A stretch of DNA of 64,000 nt from contig OZ038326.1 of the NCBI GenBank assembly GCA_964035795.1, positions 4,218,889-4,282,888 on the forward strand. Direction: 5' to 3'. The notes under the pieces are model-generated. The model saw nothing but the letters and a program-made list of their open reading frames with translations, ran no database searches and was not told the origin of the DNA. Of this stretch, positions 41,201 through 55,100 are shown piece after piece; positions within the stretch are counted from its first letter, which is position 1, and each line of letters begins with the position of its first letter. Source of the DNA: Pterobdella sp. o SKG-2022. Lineage: Eukaryota > Annelida > Clitellata > Hirudinida > Piscicolidae. Position numbers and translations under genes: made by a program.

Positions 41201-44200
41201 GAAAAAAACTTTTTCGTTGACAACTTGAATGAACTTTTAAAAAAACTCCACTAGAGTTTTGAAAAAAATATAACGATAAAATATTTGTTGTATTATTCTT
41301 ATTATCGTCTTATTCAAAAGAGAAGTTAAGAAAAGTCTTCTATCACTTGAAATAGTTTTTTTAATAGGCATTAGAAGACAAAGTTGGTGAGTTGACCATA
41401 AAGTCGCTCTTAATTGGAGATTCGGTTGTGCAAATGAAAGGTTTTGTAAGGGCGTTATCTCACGCGAACCCAGCTCCATAACTATAAAACCTCACATTTT
41501 TGTTTCAATAGCCTCATACTCAATCTGGTTATTAATCATTATTTTTTAAATCTTCAAGTTTTTCTTATAAATTTCTTCTATCTTTTATATATTAAATAAA
41601 CTTTAACATTATTATAAACCACTCCAGAAACGAGCAAATATTGGCTAGTGGGAGCAGCATGGGCTTTTTCTTCATTCTTCAGTATTCCTCACTTCATATG
41701 GGCCAACGTTCAGAGGAACAACGAAACAGCTGAATGCAACTTAGAGCTTCCAGTGTTAGATGGTGGTCGTAACTTTTGGGGGGTTAGTTTTGATGAAGTA
41801 TTTTCATGTTTTTTTGATGTTTAAAAGCCTATTTTTTTGTTCTTATTTTGGTTCTCATGGTTTATTGTTTTTTTAGTGTGTGTTGTTGTTTTTTATAGTT
41901 CATTCTTGGTTTACAGCTTTTTTTTTTGGTATAAAACCATTTTGATGCAAAACTATTTTTTTTTGAAATTTTTTATGTATTTGGGTTATTTTTTTCATTT
42001 TTAATTGCTCTTTGTTTTGTTTTATCAAGTTTTTACTGACTTCTCATTTTTCATTATTGATATTATATTTTTTTATAATTTGAATAAGATTATTATTTAA
42101 TTATTGTTTTTGTTAAATAAGAGATTATCTTAAAAACTATTTTTCAGTTTGTTTTATGTGTTTGTTATCTGAAATGAAAAAAACAAAAAAAGAAATTCTA
42201 CATGCATAAAAAAATGCCAAAAAAAACAATGGAAACTATTTTTTTTTAATTTTCCAAAAAAAAAAATTTATGATAATTATTTATTTTATGACAATTTAAG
42301 TTCGAACATTTTGAAGTTCATTTTGAAAGCATTCGATAGCTTTTACTCAAAAAGCTTAAAATTCAATATTAGAGGATTTACACTTTATTTTTCACAAGCA
42401 TTTTATTCAAACTTTTTTAGGTTTTTATCATCTTCAAAATCAAGCAAACTTGAGCTGCTTTCATCAAATTTTTCTGAAAATTTCATTTGTGATTTAAAAT
42501 TTTTGACTTTATTTTGTTCAAAACCAATAAATGTGTTTATAATTTTTTTTATTCTGAGATTATGAAAATCAAAAATGAATTTATTGTTTTAAAGAAATAA
42601 TTGCTTTCCAAATAATTGAAACAGATAATTTAAAGAACAATATAATATCTGCTAGTTTAAATATATACTCCCATACAATAAAAAGTATAATATTACTTTT
42701 TTTTTTCATTATGATACTAGTTTACTAAATATAAATATTTATTTATTCATTCATAAATTTATTTTTATTTCGAGGAAGTTTAACTTTGTTCATGCTCTTT
42801 TTGTTTCCATTAAGTTTTATCAGCCTTTGTGTTTCACTTGAATTAGTTTTGAGCTCACTGCAGTGTCGAGTTTTTTATATTATTTGGTTGTTTTGTTGTT
42901 TTATATTTATGTTTTTGCAAGTAAACAACAATTTTTTATTCACTAATGTTTTTTTTATTAATTATTTTTATTATAATCTAAACTAATATTCATCCCTACT
43001 TTTAAATGATTTCCTGTGAAACCTATCAATCACACAACTAAAAACTTAGTTGCGGGTGATCTAATACTCAATTTAATCACTCGAGTTTTGCTTATTAATC
43101 TAAAATTTTATCGGCTTATCAGCATCTATAAAATTCAAGTTTAAACAAGATTTATTTCATTCTTTTTTTTTTCTACAGACTTTATGGACGGAAAGCTGTT
43201 TTTAAATAAACTAACAACTAAACTTTCGTATTTTTTATTCCTTCCAACCTCTTTTTTATCGCCAAATCTCCTTCCAATGAAAAATTTTTCAAAGCTTCAT
43301 CTTTTTCCGTTTTTTTCACGCATTTTTAGTGTAATTTTCCACTTAAAACTTTTAAAAAATTTTATATTTTCTATCGTTGGAAGTTTTTATTCGAGTATTT
43401 TATTCAGTTTCTCAAAATAAACCCTCATATTCTTCCGTGTATTTTTTTTCATTTTATTCTCTCTTTATTTTTCATCAAGACATCTTCTAACTTTTGTGAC
43501 ATCCAAACCATAGTATTTGTTTAATTTTTTCTATAAAACCACTTTCCAGAGAAAATTTTAAATTTATCTTTGCATAACTTTTGTCATTGTTTTTATTGAT
43601 TTTAACTTTATATGCTCAAAACGAATCATTTTTTCTCATCTTAGACGTGTTTTTTTATGCTTTCAAATCATTTCATTATGACTATCTACATGAATATGTA
43701 AATTCTTTTATATTTGATGTAAATACTATTTCATTTGTAGAGACTTTATTGTTTCAAATATTATTATGATGTGATAGTGTGTGTTAATGAAGACTATCCT
43801 ATGTTGCTAATTCAATTGTTCACAGCGTATCTTTATGTTTTGTGCAGTTAATTGTTCTACAATTTCATTTAAACTCGTTCTATTATCTTGTTTGCTAGGA
43901 AGGGCTTTAAGTTTTCGACCAATTTAATTTTTTCTCTAAAATGTGTGTTTTTTTTTGTTTTTTTTTTAAAATTTCAAATTTAATTTAAAAATCCGTATTC
44001 ATTATAAACTGTGATTATGTCTTTGGACGAAAATCAATATATATTTATAATCTAAAAAAGTTTTTTAGAAACATGGTGTTTTCTTTTTTTAAATCTTTTT
44101 TTTATAGCATTCAAAAAGCTATCTTCCATCTTTTTCCCCAATATTTGTTTCGATGTCAAGACAAAATATTATTTTTAATCTGTTTAAAAACACATTAAAT

Positions 44201-46671
44201 TGAATTAGGTTTCTTCAAACCTAACATAATATCCAACATGAAAACACTTGCTAATATTTATAAAATTTCGCAAAGCTTCTTTGAAATATAAGTAACTTTA
44301 CAAAGTAACTTATGCCGTTTAAATTCTTTCTATATGTATATTTCACTTAACAATGCAAGTTTTACCTACAAAAAATTTTAGGAAATTAAACTTTGAAAAG
44401 TGTTTCCATGTTGAATTTCCCGCGTACAATGCCTTCAAAACAACTAACTCATCCGTTTGATTCAAAACCATTGTTCATAATTTTTGACAGTGTAAATTTT
44501 TTTTGTTTTTAAACATTATTTGATTGTTTTTTGTTTGTTAATGTTATCTGTTTTGGTGCTTTTATTATAATTTTTTGAACAAAGTTTAAAATATTTCGAC
44601 ACATAATATTCTCAAAGAATCGCAGATATTCATAAAAAAGACTTATTCCACGAAAAGTTAACACAAATAAACTGAAACCTAAATTTTTTAAAACACACAA
44701 AATCAATATAAAATAATTTTTTTTTCAAGAAAACGACCTAAGACAGTAACGATTGTACACAATATTATTTTCTCACAGCCATACATGACGTTGACAGCTA
44801 TTGATATCTTCTTGGTTCCAGCCGTTATCATCACCGTCTGTTATGTCGTTATAATCCGAGTCATCTACAAGTCTACTAACAATACCTTTGATATGCCAAG
44901 TTAGTATAACAATATTTGTTGTAATTTTAAGAGAAAACTTTTTCAATCGATTTGTTGGTGTTTTTAATGCTTTGAGATTTTAAAATTCAAATAAATTTTT
45001 TCAAAAAAACTTTTTTTTCAGACATTTTTTTTTAAAACTAAAGGATTTCAATTTTCTGAGTTCGATTTGCGTGAAAGAAATTTCTATTAAATTCTTTACA
45101 CATCATCAGTTAAACACGTCTTTTATTCACAGTAGTTTGTTTTTTGGTGAAAATATAACTTGAAATTTTTTTATTTTAAAATTTCTTTTCACTGACTTTG
45201 TTTACGCCAGTTAATAAAAATGAAATTTTTTATAAGTTGTTCTCAATTAATTTCAATTGTAATATCTTGCAGCTTCTCTAAAAAAATAAGGTTACTTAAA
45301 GTAGAAAACACAGAAAAATTATCAAGCCAGTCTTAAAATGAATGATTTATCATATACCAAAGCTCGGTATTTACAAGGTACAAAATTTTCTTTTTCAAGT
45401 ACATTATTACCATGTGTTTGAGTAATGTGCTTGGGGTTTCGTGCTCTATAAAACTCTTCAGGGTTCGGTAATTTTGGATGAGTGAAAAAATTCAATAACA
45501 GCTGATCAAAGTGAACTTTTCACAATATAATTGGAGGATTGAAGAATCTGCATAAAAAAGCATTATAACATAATTATATAAATTTTATTATGAAAGAATG
45601 TGAATAAATTTCCGCATTAGAAGACTGCGTGATGATTTCGAAATCAATGAACTTATCCTAAATAATCTTTTATAAAGTTTTCCAAATGAATTTATCGGTC
45701 TTTCATTTGTTTTTCGCATGACTTCGTCGTAAAAAGTAGACTCGGTTTCAATTAAGTTTACTTCCCTTTTTGGGAAACAGTAGCGAGAAAATCCCTTCTA
45801 TCATTTTCAACCTTATTTATTCTCCCTACTGCAAACCACTTTGCCGTTTGAGATTAAAATTCCAAAATAAGGCGTTTTTGAATATATGATTTTTTTCGTC
45901 TAAAAAGAACATTTAAAAAACAAATTTCAAGACGATCATTATTCATAAAATGAAAAAAAAGTCCCAACTTGTGAAAAATAATCTTCAGATGATGGACGTC
46001 TCAGGCGTAATGGTTTTGAAAGACGGTGTAGTACAACTTTTTTTCGGGCTCAAAACTCTAAAGAAGGTCATGTATCACAGAGAAGTGGTGGGGTGCTAAC
46101 CAGAGCAAAAATCAAGTCTATCAAGCTTACTTTCGCCATAGTTCTTGGTAGGGTATATACCCAGATTTCATAAATTAAGCTTATAGCCCTTGCGTGACTT
46201 CACTCATTTAGTTTTTAGAATTTATTTGAGTTTATAAAATAGTTTAAGTACTGTAGTTTCATTTGGATGAACTATGATCATTATGTATTTGAATTTATTA
46301 AACTTACATTTGCATGAGAAATTATAAACACAACTTTTTCAATGTGCTTGTGTCAAAATTTTGAACTAATTTGTCAAACATGCATTAAATATGAGATGAT
46401 TTATATTATTCTCAAAACTTTAAAAATTCTTTATTTTTTTAAATTTGAATGATTTGGTGTTATCATATTTGTTTGACATATGATTTTTTTGCATAAACCC
46501 CTTTAAATTCGTCAAATTTTCTGAAACTTGAAAAGTATTAAAAACTAAATTTGAACTCTGACTTCAGCAAAAAAAATAAAAATTTCCTAAATTATTAAAT
46601 TAACATGTATATTGGTTGAAAACTCTGAGCAAGTGATCAATTGCTGAATAAAATTGCTTTTAACATATAAC

Positions 46672-46714
<43 letters not shown>

Positions 46715-48048
46715 CAAAAACTTTATCGAAGCTTTTTTTACATGTTTAAGGATTTTTATAAATATTAGTACCTTTCAATTCAAATGTTGCTTGATTTTTA
46801 GAGCTCTAGTTTTTTTGAAAAACAATGGATGTTTTCGAAGTTTTCCCCATTTTGTAGGTTTTGTGTAAAAATAGGAAGAAAATTCAACAAAAGATTTATA
46901 AAAAATTTAATTGAGTTTTTTTAAATATTATTTTTTCATCAAACTTCAGTTTTTTAAAAATTCTTTTAAAGTTATATGGACAGCAATAAAACTCTTAAAG
47001 TGATGCTTCAAGTGATATTAAACTTTTAACCAAAAAGGTTACTGAAAAGGCATTTTGAATGAGACATTTCTCATTTTTATTGCGTTTAAGACTTGAAAGA
47101 CTTCGAAAAAATTTCAAATAAATAAAAAATTAAAAAGTTGGATTTATACAAAAAAAAGACCAAAATTCAATTAACTCTTTTTCGAGAACATTTTTTTTCA
47201 ATGATCTTTATACGCAGAGACAGCTAAGTTGACAATATGGCAGTTTATCAGCGGATTATGAGGTTGTGCCAATAGGATTGAAACTCTTGGCTTTTATGGA
47301 TTTGAAAGAGTTAAAGTTAATTAGAAAAGTTGATGAAAAGGAGTCCAAGATAACCACGGTCGATTTCTTTTCTTTTAAAAGCAATAAGTATGGCCACACA
47401 GAGAGGGAGTACTAGGTACTCTAAATAATCAGAAACTTAGAAATCTCTTATTTATATTTAAAATACTTTTCAAATTATTCTGTTTATTTTTTTATTTTTT
47501 TTATTCGAAAGTTTGCTTATTAATGTTTCACTTAGTTTCAAAATTTTTTAATTATAAAACATGGCGTGCTGCAAGTTAAAATAATTTTTCACGATATCTC
47601 TATATATCCTTAAATATTGAATTTTTCTATTATTTTAATTAAATTGTTTTGGAAATAAGTATGTTTAAAAGCTTCTCTAAATTCAAATAAAAAAAACTAA
47701 AATATCTTGAAGCAAAAGAGATGCATAAGACTCATTTGTACCCATTTAATTTCTTGTATAAAATTCAAAAGTAAAGCAGTTTTCAGGTATGTAAATAATT
47801 TTTTGAAAAATATAACCTTTCTCAACATTAATAAGTCGCATGATAAAAATTTTAAAAACATATATTTGAATTTCATTTCAATGATTTCAACCAAATAATG
47901 TAATTTAATGCGGTATTTATAAAGCGCTTTTCTTTATAGCTCAAAGCGCTTGCTACAAATTATATTGTTTTTAATTCCATTCGTTTATGAAACCATGCCA
48001 CTTTGGTCTATATATAGTACTACAAACTTCCTATCAATATCCTCATGA

Positions 48049-48090
<42 letters not shown>

Positions 48091-50555
48091 TTATATAGTA
48101 CGATGTATCTCTTAATCCCACCACCCTAACGCTAAACCCTACAGCGTTTGTTTTTTGCTGGAGCATCTACTTCAGTTTCAACCTGCTGCACGTTTACAAG
48201 GTGATAACCAGCCACCCTCCCTTGCTCACAATCTTCATCCAAACTCTGGCTCCTCTCAACAGCGCCGTGAATCCCATCATTTATCTGGTCTTCAACTGGA
48301 GGACCGACACTTCAAATACTGAAAGGTTTAGTTTTGGCGTGTTTTAAAATACGAGTTAAAATATTAACAATAATAATAATAGTAATAAAAAAAATTAAAT
48401 TAATAAAAATGAGGAAAAATTAGAATTCAAAAATGCGCGTTTAATAAAAACAATAATAATAAGAAGAATAATATTGATGGGAAAAAATTAAACATCCAAT
48501 CATGCGACCGCACGACTTAATTGCATAGTGGAAAAAACTTCAATGCGTTGCAACTTGACAAATTTGCTAAACAAAGATAATTTCATTAGATTTTAAACTC
48601 TTTATGAATTTTTTTTTTGTAATAAACTAGAGCAGCAATAAGCTCAGACAATTTTAGGATATTTTAACGATTATCAATGCTTTGTCAGACTTCTTTGTTA
48701 ATCATGTATTTTGAATTTTTTTGAACAAAATTTTCAAAAAACCCCTAACAAAATTTGAATGTAATATCACAGTTTTTGAGTATTTTTTGCAAACGCGCGT
48801 ATGAGACCAAGAACTTCGAAAAATGTTTGTCCAATAAACAAGAGGAGAAATCAAAAAAATCTGCAAAACATGACTAAAAGTATAGGGTCTGCAATTGGGA
48901 ATAGGTAGTAGAGAAAGTGTGTTTAAAATCAAAAAAATTTGGATAGATATTGAGAAAGCAGAAACAATAAACAAGGTTAAATGAAAAAACTTAAAGGAAC
49001 AATAAGTAATAAAAGAAGGAGATTAGAAAAGGAAAACAAAAAGTCATAAAGAAAATAAAAACACAAAAAAAAACATGAAGAAATAAACCAAAACTTAATA
49101 GATAAAATGTTTTTAAAATATAGATAGTATACAATAAAAAATGAAACGTGAAATATTGAAAAACAGCCGAGTAATATGAAGTGTCCAGGGTGTAATGGAA
49201 AAAGATAAGATAAAACATGTGTAAAAAGATATGAAAAAAAAATAACACTGATTATAACTAAAAAACACGGATTCCATATATTTTAACATGAAATTGGTTT
49301 TATAATTTAAATGATTTTGTAGCCAACAATGTAGAACCAAAAAATCAAAATCATAATGAAAAAACTAAGAGTAATAATCACATTTTTTGGATATTAAGCA
49401 TATTCATTTAAATATTATTGTGATAATATCGTTTAATGATAATATTGTTAAAAGCGTAAAACAAAACATTTAGATAAAAAACTATAGTAGATTTGGAACA
49501 ACTAACAACATCTCAACAGAAAATAACTAACCCTAAGGTAAAAAGTTCAAAAAAGCATAAACAATTCAACAGTTTGTCATTAGTGTTGAGCTCATAATGA
49601 GCAAATCACCAACAAAAGTTTCAACAAACGTTCAACAAAATCAACAATCAAATATTCAAAAAATGATGTTTTGTTTATAAGCTATGCATTTGAGGCCAGA
49701 GAAAAAGTTGAAGAAACATGACACTCCCACAAAATACGGAATTTTATAGAGACGTAAAAAAGAGTTTTGAAAAAATTTCCACAAAAGATAACTATTTCAA
49801 TTAGTTCGATGAGCGGGCTTTAAGGTGTGATTAAGCATTATAATTCATTTAGTTTTCTTATAAAGATTCCGCTTGATAAAAGTTTTTCACTTTGCATAAA
49901 TTTTGAGATTTATTTGACATAAAATTTCTAGTTGTCAAGCTCCTAAAAGAAAAAACTTATTCAACATGATTGCAATGTTTTCAAAACAGAAGAAAAAAAA
50001 TAATGATTATCTATAAATAAAAGCAAAAACATACCAACTAACAAGCATTTTCATCAAAGAAAAATCTAATTATGCAAATTTTAATAGGAAAAAAAACATT
50101 AAAAGCTTGGAAAAACTTTCATGAAGTTTCTATTCAAAATAATGGAAGTTCATTTGAGTCATTCACCTCATAATTCCAAATGCCAATTTTTTTGAGTTAT
50201 TTTTAACTTAAAATAGAAAAGCCATTGAGATTAAGTTCAATTTTTTTTTCAAAAACACCATTTTATTCAACTTTTTTGCCATACGAAGAGTCATAATTGT
50301 CTAAAATTTTTGCTTTTTTAAGTCCTTGATTTTATTTTCAAAGTTCGTTTGGTTCTTACAAAGTATATCATAAAACTTAAACCTCAAAGGTCTAGAGCTT
50401 CCTCAAAGACTCATAACCATTATCACCTCAACAGAAAGCAAAAAGTGAGCATAAAAATGAATCCAAACATGCAAAAGCAGCAGAACAACACCCATACATT
50501 CAGCATAGGTTTAATGACCAAAGACACTACACATCAGTCGCAGGAACTCTTGTGA
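35252..50555 (+). CDS. Class A neuropeptide GPCR, CCAP-receptor/NPSR/vasopressin-receptor-like, 5' exon missing
   Basis: Phase-consistent exons: 35252-35387 (TM1, start of TM2), 37145-37245 (TM2, ECL1), 38717-38810 (TM3), 41628-41782 (TM4, ECL2), 44779-44899 (TM5), 45989-46147 (ICL3, start of TM6), 48145-48325 (TM6, TM7), and a probable tail exon 50390-50555 ending TGA. Landmarks: LNIIVL (N1.50), LAVVDLL (D2.50), YPWRGPTILC with the TM3 cysteine, SLDRAL in place of the DRY motif, LVGAAWAF (W4.50), a Cys in ECL2 (AECNLEL), FLVPAVI (P5.50), LTRAKIKSIKLT before TM6, FCWSIYFSFNLLHVY, and LAPLNSAVNPIIY at TM7. RGP in ECL1 and LAPLNSA..NP in TM7 place it near CCAPR/NPSR and vasopressin-type receptors. 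It is a plasma-membrane peptide receptor by family. Ligand unknown. The N-terminal exon was not found, and the last exon is less certain than the seven TM exons. Confidence 0.85.
41370..41478 (+). other. Intronic segment with unusual base composition and open frame
   Basis: Inside the GPCR TM3-TM4 intron, about 110 bases are clearly less AT-rich than their surroundings and read in one plus frame as ALEDKVGELTIKSL...GDSVVQMKGF to a stop; the minus strand is also open. Splice-like AATAG precedes it. I recognise no family. It might be a cryptic exon, a decayed insertion or an intronic non-coding RNA. Confidence 0.25.
41800..44100. other. Strongly T-rich part of the GPCR TM4-TM5 intron
   Basis: Long pyrimidine-biased stretch on the transcribed sense strand. 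Open frames here (42311-42565, 42786-42986, 43184-43420) are Phe/Ser/Leu-rich and follow from the base composition. No motif or splice structure supports them as exons. Confidence 0.6.
46675..46711. repeat. (AT)n microsatellite in GPCR intron
   Basis: About 18 AT units in the intron between the ICL3 exon and the TM6-TM7 exon. Confidence 0.95.
47898..47962 (-). mobile_element. Truncated SINE tail, copy 3
   Basis: On the minus strand this reads TTTGTAGCAAGCGCTTTGAG...AAAAGCGCTTTATAAATACCGCATTA, matching the 3' part of the SINEs at 31.1 and 58.4 kb. The tRNA-like head is absent, so this is a 5'-truncated copy inside a GPCR intron. Confidence 0.85.
48051..48098. repeat. (AT)n tract just upstream of the GPCR TM6-TM7 exon
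   Basis: AT units with two TTATATAT variants, ending about 46 bp before the acceptor of the exon at 48145. A short pyrimidine/C-rich segment (CCCACCACCC...) lies between the repeat and the acceptor. Confidence 0.9.
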
Positions 50556-52148
50556 AGAACTGAACTTTAATTTCACCCGGTTACCATAAAACAATTATTA
50601 TTGAAACTTCATTATAACCTAGGCATTTTTAAATATTTTGACCATCGGTTTAAGAGTAGTTGCTGTTTAGGTATAATATATATTGACAAATGATGTAGAC
50701 ATTCGACTTGTTTTTTTTCGTCTTCGTTTGAAGATTGCTGCAACAATTTGTCAAAATCGCGTCTTTATATTATGTTTAGTGAATCAATTTTTTAAAATTC
50801 TTGACATCTGGCTTGACTCACAGTTTCAAACCAGCAGACCATATTCACTCAGTTATTTACACTTTTTCAATTAACTTTACGATGTCTGCGAATGATGTGT
50901 AAATAAGAAAAACTTGGCAAATGTTGAAATATGAAAGAAGAAAAAAGCTTAGTTATAAGCTGAAATCGAAAGCTGCATTGATGATTAGTTTGTTCTTCTT
51001 TTAAAAGTTTTTCCTTTTATAGCAGGTCGCAAATCTTTTGTTTGATCAGCAATTTTGTTTTTAATGTTTTAAAAATATGAGAAAAAGGTTTCAGAAAAAA
51101 ACTTAGTTTTTTTTTAATTTGTTTATCGTTATGGAAAGTTTTTTGTCGAAATTCTATTTTGTCTGCTTATATTTTCCCATTAAATATAATCAAATAATTC
51201 TCGATTAACTTAAATTTATTATCTTCTTCATTCCTGAAAAACTTTTTGTAAAATTATACAATAAATCTTTTTCAATCTGTAAAATTACTTAAGAATCATT
51301 GGACCAATTAGGATTCAAAAATATTTTTCCTATTAAACTTCCTAGAAATTTTTGCATTGTATACTTTTTTTTTCACAAACTTGAATTCTAGCGTTCCCTT
51401 TAGTTTTTTCACATTCCAAATTTCTGTGTTTATGGTTCAAAATTCTTTGTATTTTCTTCTATTTTCCATTTATTTATATTCTCTTTATATTTTAAAAAAA
51501 ATTAAAAAACCAAGACTTAAGATGAATATTTAAACTAACTTTCAACATTATTTTAAAAAATTTTGATGAAATAAAAGATATACAGAATAATAAAACGTCA
51601 TTATCATGAAAAATGTTCGTTACTTTGAAAAACAAAATCAATGTAACAACAAAAAGACTTTAATTTTTACCAAGTTAAAAATACTACAATTATAAAATGT
51701 GTATATTAAATTTGTTCAATGACTTCATTCGTTCTGATAGTTTAGATGCATTTATGTTGCTTCAATTGACTATTTTGTGAGCACGAATAAAAATAACTAG
51801 TGATGTGATTTGATCTCACTGATTTATTTACCCTTCCATGTGTTACTCACATAACAGAAGATTTACCAATCTAAAATGCTATAAACTTTGACATAATGTA
51901 TTTAGTGCTTGTTCGTCAACAGCTTTGAATACCTGTATTTAATTAAGTATATAGAACAGCTATCGAATTGATAAACTTCAATTGTGTTTGTTTACCTAAA
52001 TATTAGCTACGAATAGAAAATAATAAGAATGTATGAAAACTGTGTTTAAAGTCCACGTAAGAAAACTTGTACTTTGAATTTGTGTATAAGCAGTTGCTAA
52101 GTTGAATAAAAGTTGTTTAAGAGATCTAGACATTAAGAAAACATTAGA
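50556..52148. other. Spacer between GPCR and zinc-finger gene
   Basis: AT-rich sequence without recognised exons. It should contain the GPCR 3' UTR and the zinc-finger gene 5' UTR/promoter. A plus-strand frame at 50683-50874 has no motif. Confidence 0.5.
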
Positions 52149-55100
52149 ATGATAGAAAAAGAAAAAATATTTTCTAAAGTAGTAGCAAAGTTTTCTGTTA
52201 CGTTTGTTAATCTCCTTGCGTTGAACACAGATCTAAAATTGAGTTTTGATAATTTGATTGAAACGTTCAAAGTTGAGTTGAGAGCGGATGAATCTTGCTG
52301 TTACGTGGTGGGCTCATGGGATGAGGTACAAAGCATAAGAAACGGTATATACAAGCATTTAATCTCACAAACCCCTAACACAAGTAACGATCTCGCAAAG
52401 TTTTCTAATGGAGTCTCTAGAGACAAGCTGGGAGAAATCATAGAGAATACTTTTGATTTTTTTAACGAAAGTGGCTTTGCTTCAAAGGATAATGGTGATA
52501 ATGTTGAACGTTAGTATTATTTGCTTTCAAATGTAATGCCCTCTACAAGTTTTTTCTTATTGTTTTAGGCTCTGATAACTTTGAGCTATTTTCATTAATT
52601 ATTTTCAAAATTCATGAAAAAGAAATTCATAATCTGAAGCTTTTCTATTTTTGAATTTAATAAGTCTTGCTTAAATATTTCAAGGGAAGTTTGTTTCACA
52701 CGATGCCAATGAGATTATAAACAACCAAAATACGACTAGAATTTCTTCTCAAAATACATTTAGCAAAAAAACTACTGTTAAGACAAAAGATTTTCTTGCG
52801 GAGAATTTGAGAGATAACAATGCTGATTATAACAACAATGAAATTGACAACGACTTAGATGCTATTATGAACATTTTTGAAATATACAATGCGGATAATC
52901 AGAATGGAAAGAATGCACCAAAAGGGAATTTGTTGGAGAATGAAGGAGAAAAAATTTTAATAAAGGAAACGAGTATGTGCCGAAATTTCGTTGATTTGGA
53001 TAAAAAACAAGATGAATGTGCTTTTGCGCATAACTTCAACAACGATAATGAAGATAACATAAAAACCTTAGAACTGATGATGAACATAAAAAAAAATGAA
53101 GACGATAATTTAGTTGAATATTTGCTAGGCAAAAACTTTGAAAATACTTCGTATAGCAATCACACAGCTCAAAATATCCAAACATCAAGTGACTACCAGA
53201 ACACAAACAATAACTACGATACTAAAGTTTTCAATAGTATGCAACAAATGAATGGAGAAGAAAGCCCTTTCTTTAATTTCAACCCTCCACAGCTTTTGGA
53301 AAATGGTGAAACTGTTAATTATGTATGTAACCAAGAAACATTTAGTGCTGATAACATTCTTAATATAAATAACAACGAATCTATTTTTGAAACGGGGTCA
53401 AAGAATAAAGGTCAATTGGTTAATTTATCATCCGCAATCTTAGACTTGTGCATTCAGGGTTTGTATTTATTATGCATTAATTTAATTGCTTTTTGTGATT
53501 TAAATAAGACACTGTAGTTTTATTTGAATCAAATCATCATTTTAATATACCTTATTTTTTTGTTTTTTTTTCAGAATTTTTTTAAATTTAAAGTTTTTTG
53601 GTTTAGTTTCGAAAAAAAAAGAATTAAAAAGTGGAATTTAAGTCATAATTTGAAATAATTTAATTATATTAATAATAAAAATATTCAAGTAATTAATTTG
53701 TCAATGAAAGTCGTTAGTATTTTAAGAATATGAAATGTTATTGAATTACTAATACGAAATATCATAACTCAATATAATTAAATACTAAACCTGCATTGGT
53801 AAAAAACAATTTAACTAATTTTAATTTCTTGAAAACATCGTGTAATTTTTTAACTTGGTTTTTTTAATAACTTCAATTATAAAAAAATTTTTGAAAAACA
53901 TGTTCATTCAAAAAAATTAAGCTATAAATTTTTGCAAACTTGACATTAAACTTGGAACAGTGGCAAAAAACGTAACTTTGTTTTATTTGTTACATTTTCC
54001 GCTAACGTCTTAAACCAAAATTATAGCTCATTATTTTTTAGGAAGGTGAGTGTTTTTGAGACTAATCGATTTTAAATTTTTATTCTATTATCATTTTAAA
54101 TTTTTTTTGTTTAATTTAAACAGTTAGAAATTTAAATCGATTTTTCGACAGAGCAAACTCCCAACAAAACAACTGAAAATATTCAAATGTCAGTAATGAA
54201 CCAGATCTCCAAGGCTCCCCTCAGCAGTTCTCAAATGATTTTGAACAACTCATTCATACCAATAACATCCACTTACACTACCAACGTCCTACTGGATGAT
54301 AACCAAAGGATTATGAAGACTACACACAGTAATGTGGTACAGAGTAACCTAAATGGTAGTAATACTCACATTAACAGCGTTCCCAGTGTTGTAAGCGAAG
54401 ATAACAAAAACTCGAATTTCTGCCAGTTGTGTAACAAAACTTTTCTCAATAAAAGTAATTTAATAAGGCATCAAAAATCTATCCATCGTAAAAATGTTAC
54501 CAGCACTGTAGTTTCTGATATGGATAAAAATAGAAGCAATGCAACCGTAAAAAACATGACAGCTGATCTAAACCATAGCAACAGTGATAATAACCGAGAT
54601 AAAAGAGAATTCCATTTTGATGGCGGTAATGAAAAAAGCGTTGACAAAAATTCCTTTAATATTTCTCTTTCGAAAAGAAGCAAAAAATCATTGGGTAAGA
54701 CTTGTAGGTTTTGCCTCAAAGTGAGTGTTAATTTATGTTTTTCTCCGTTTAAAAAATTGAAAAATAAAAATTCATGAATGGTATATTTTAAAAACTAAAA
54801 ATTAATTGTCAAATTAACCTCCAAATTCAAATTAACAAAAGTCATTTAATACAACAGGCATTTTCCTCTTCTTCCGTTCTAGTGGAACACTTGAAATATT
54901 GCAAAGATGTTTTCAAATGTAGCAGGTGCAATGAAATATTTGAAACTCACAACCTCCTTAGCCAGCACTTGTACAACCAACACGAGTTGTTCTCCTGCTG
55001 GATGTGTGATAAAGTAACAACTTCATAAAGATTTAACATTGTTATTCTTTAAAAAATTCAAGTATATATTATGAAACATAACATTAATTTTTAATGATGA

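Noticed and set aside
42311..43769. Several Phe/Ser-rich frames in the GPCR intron
   Set aside because: Explained by T-rich composition; no splice-linked structure, no motifs.
48702..49340. Overlapping Phe/Ile-rich minus-strand frames resembling membrane proteins
   Set aside because: They are the complement of an A-rich intron segment; composition artefact.
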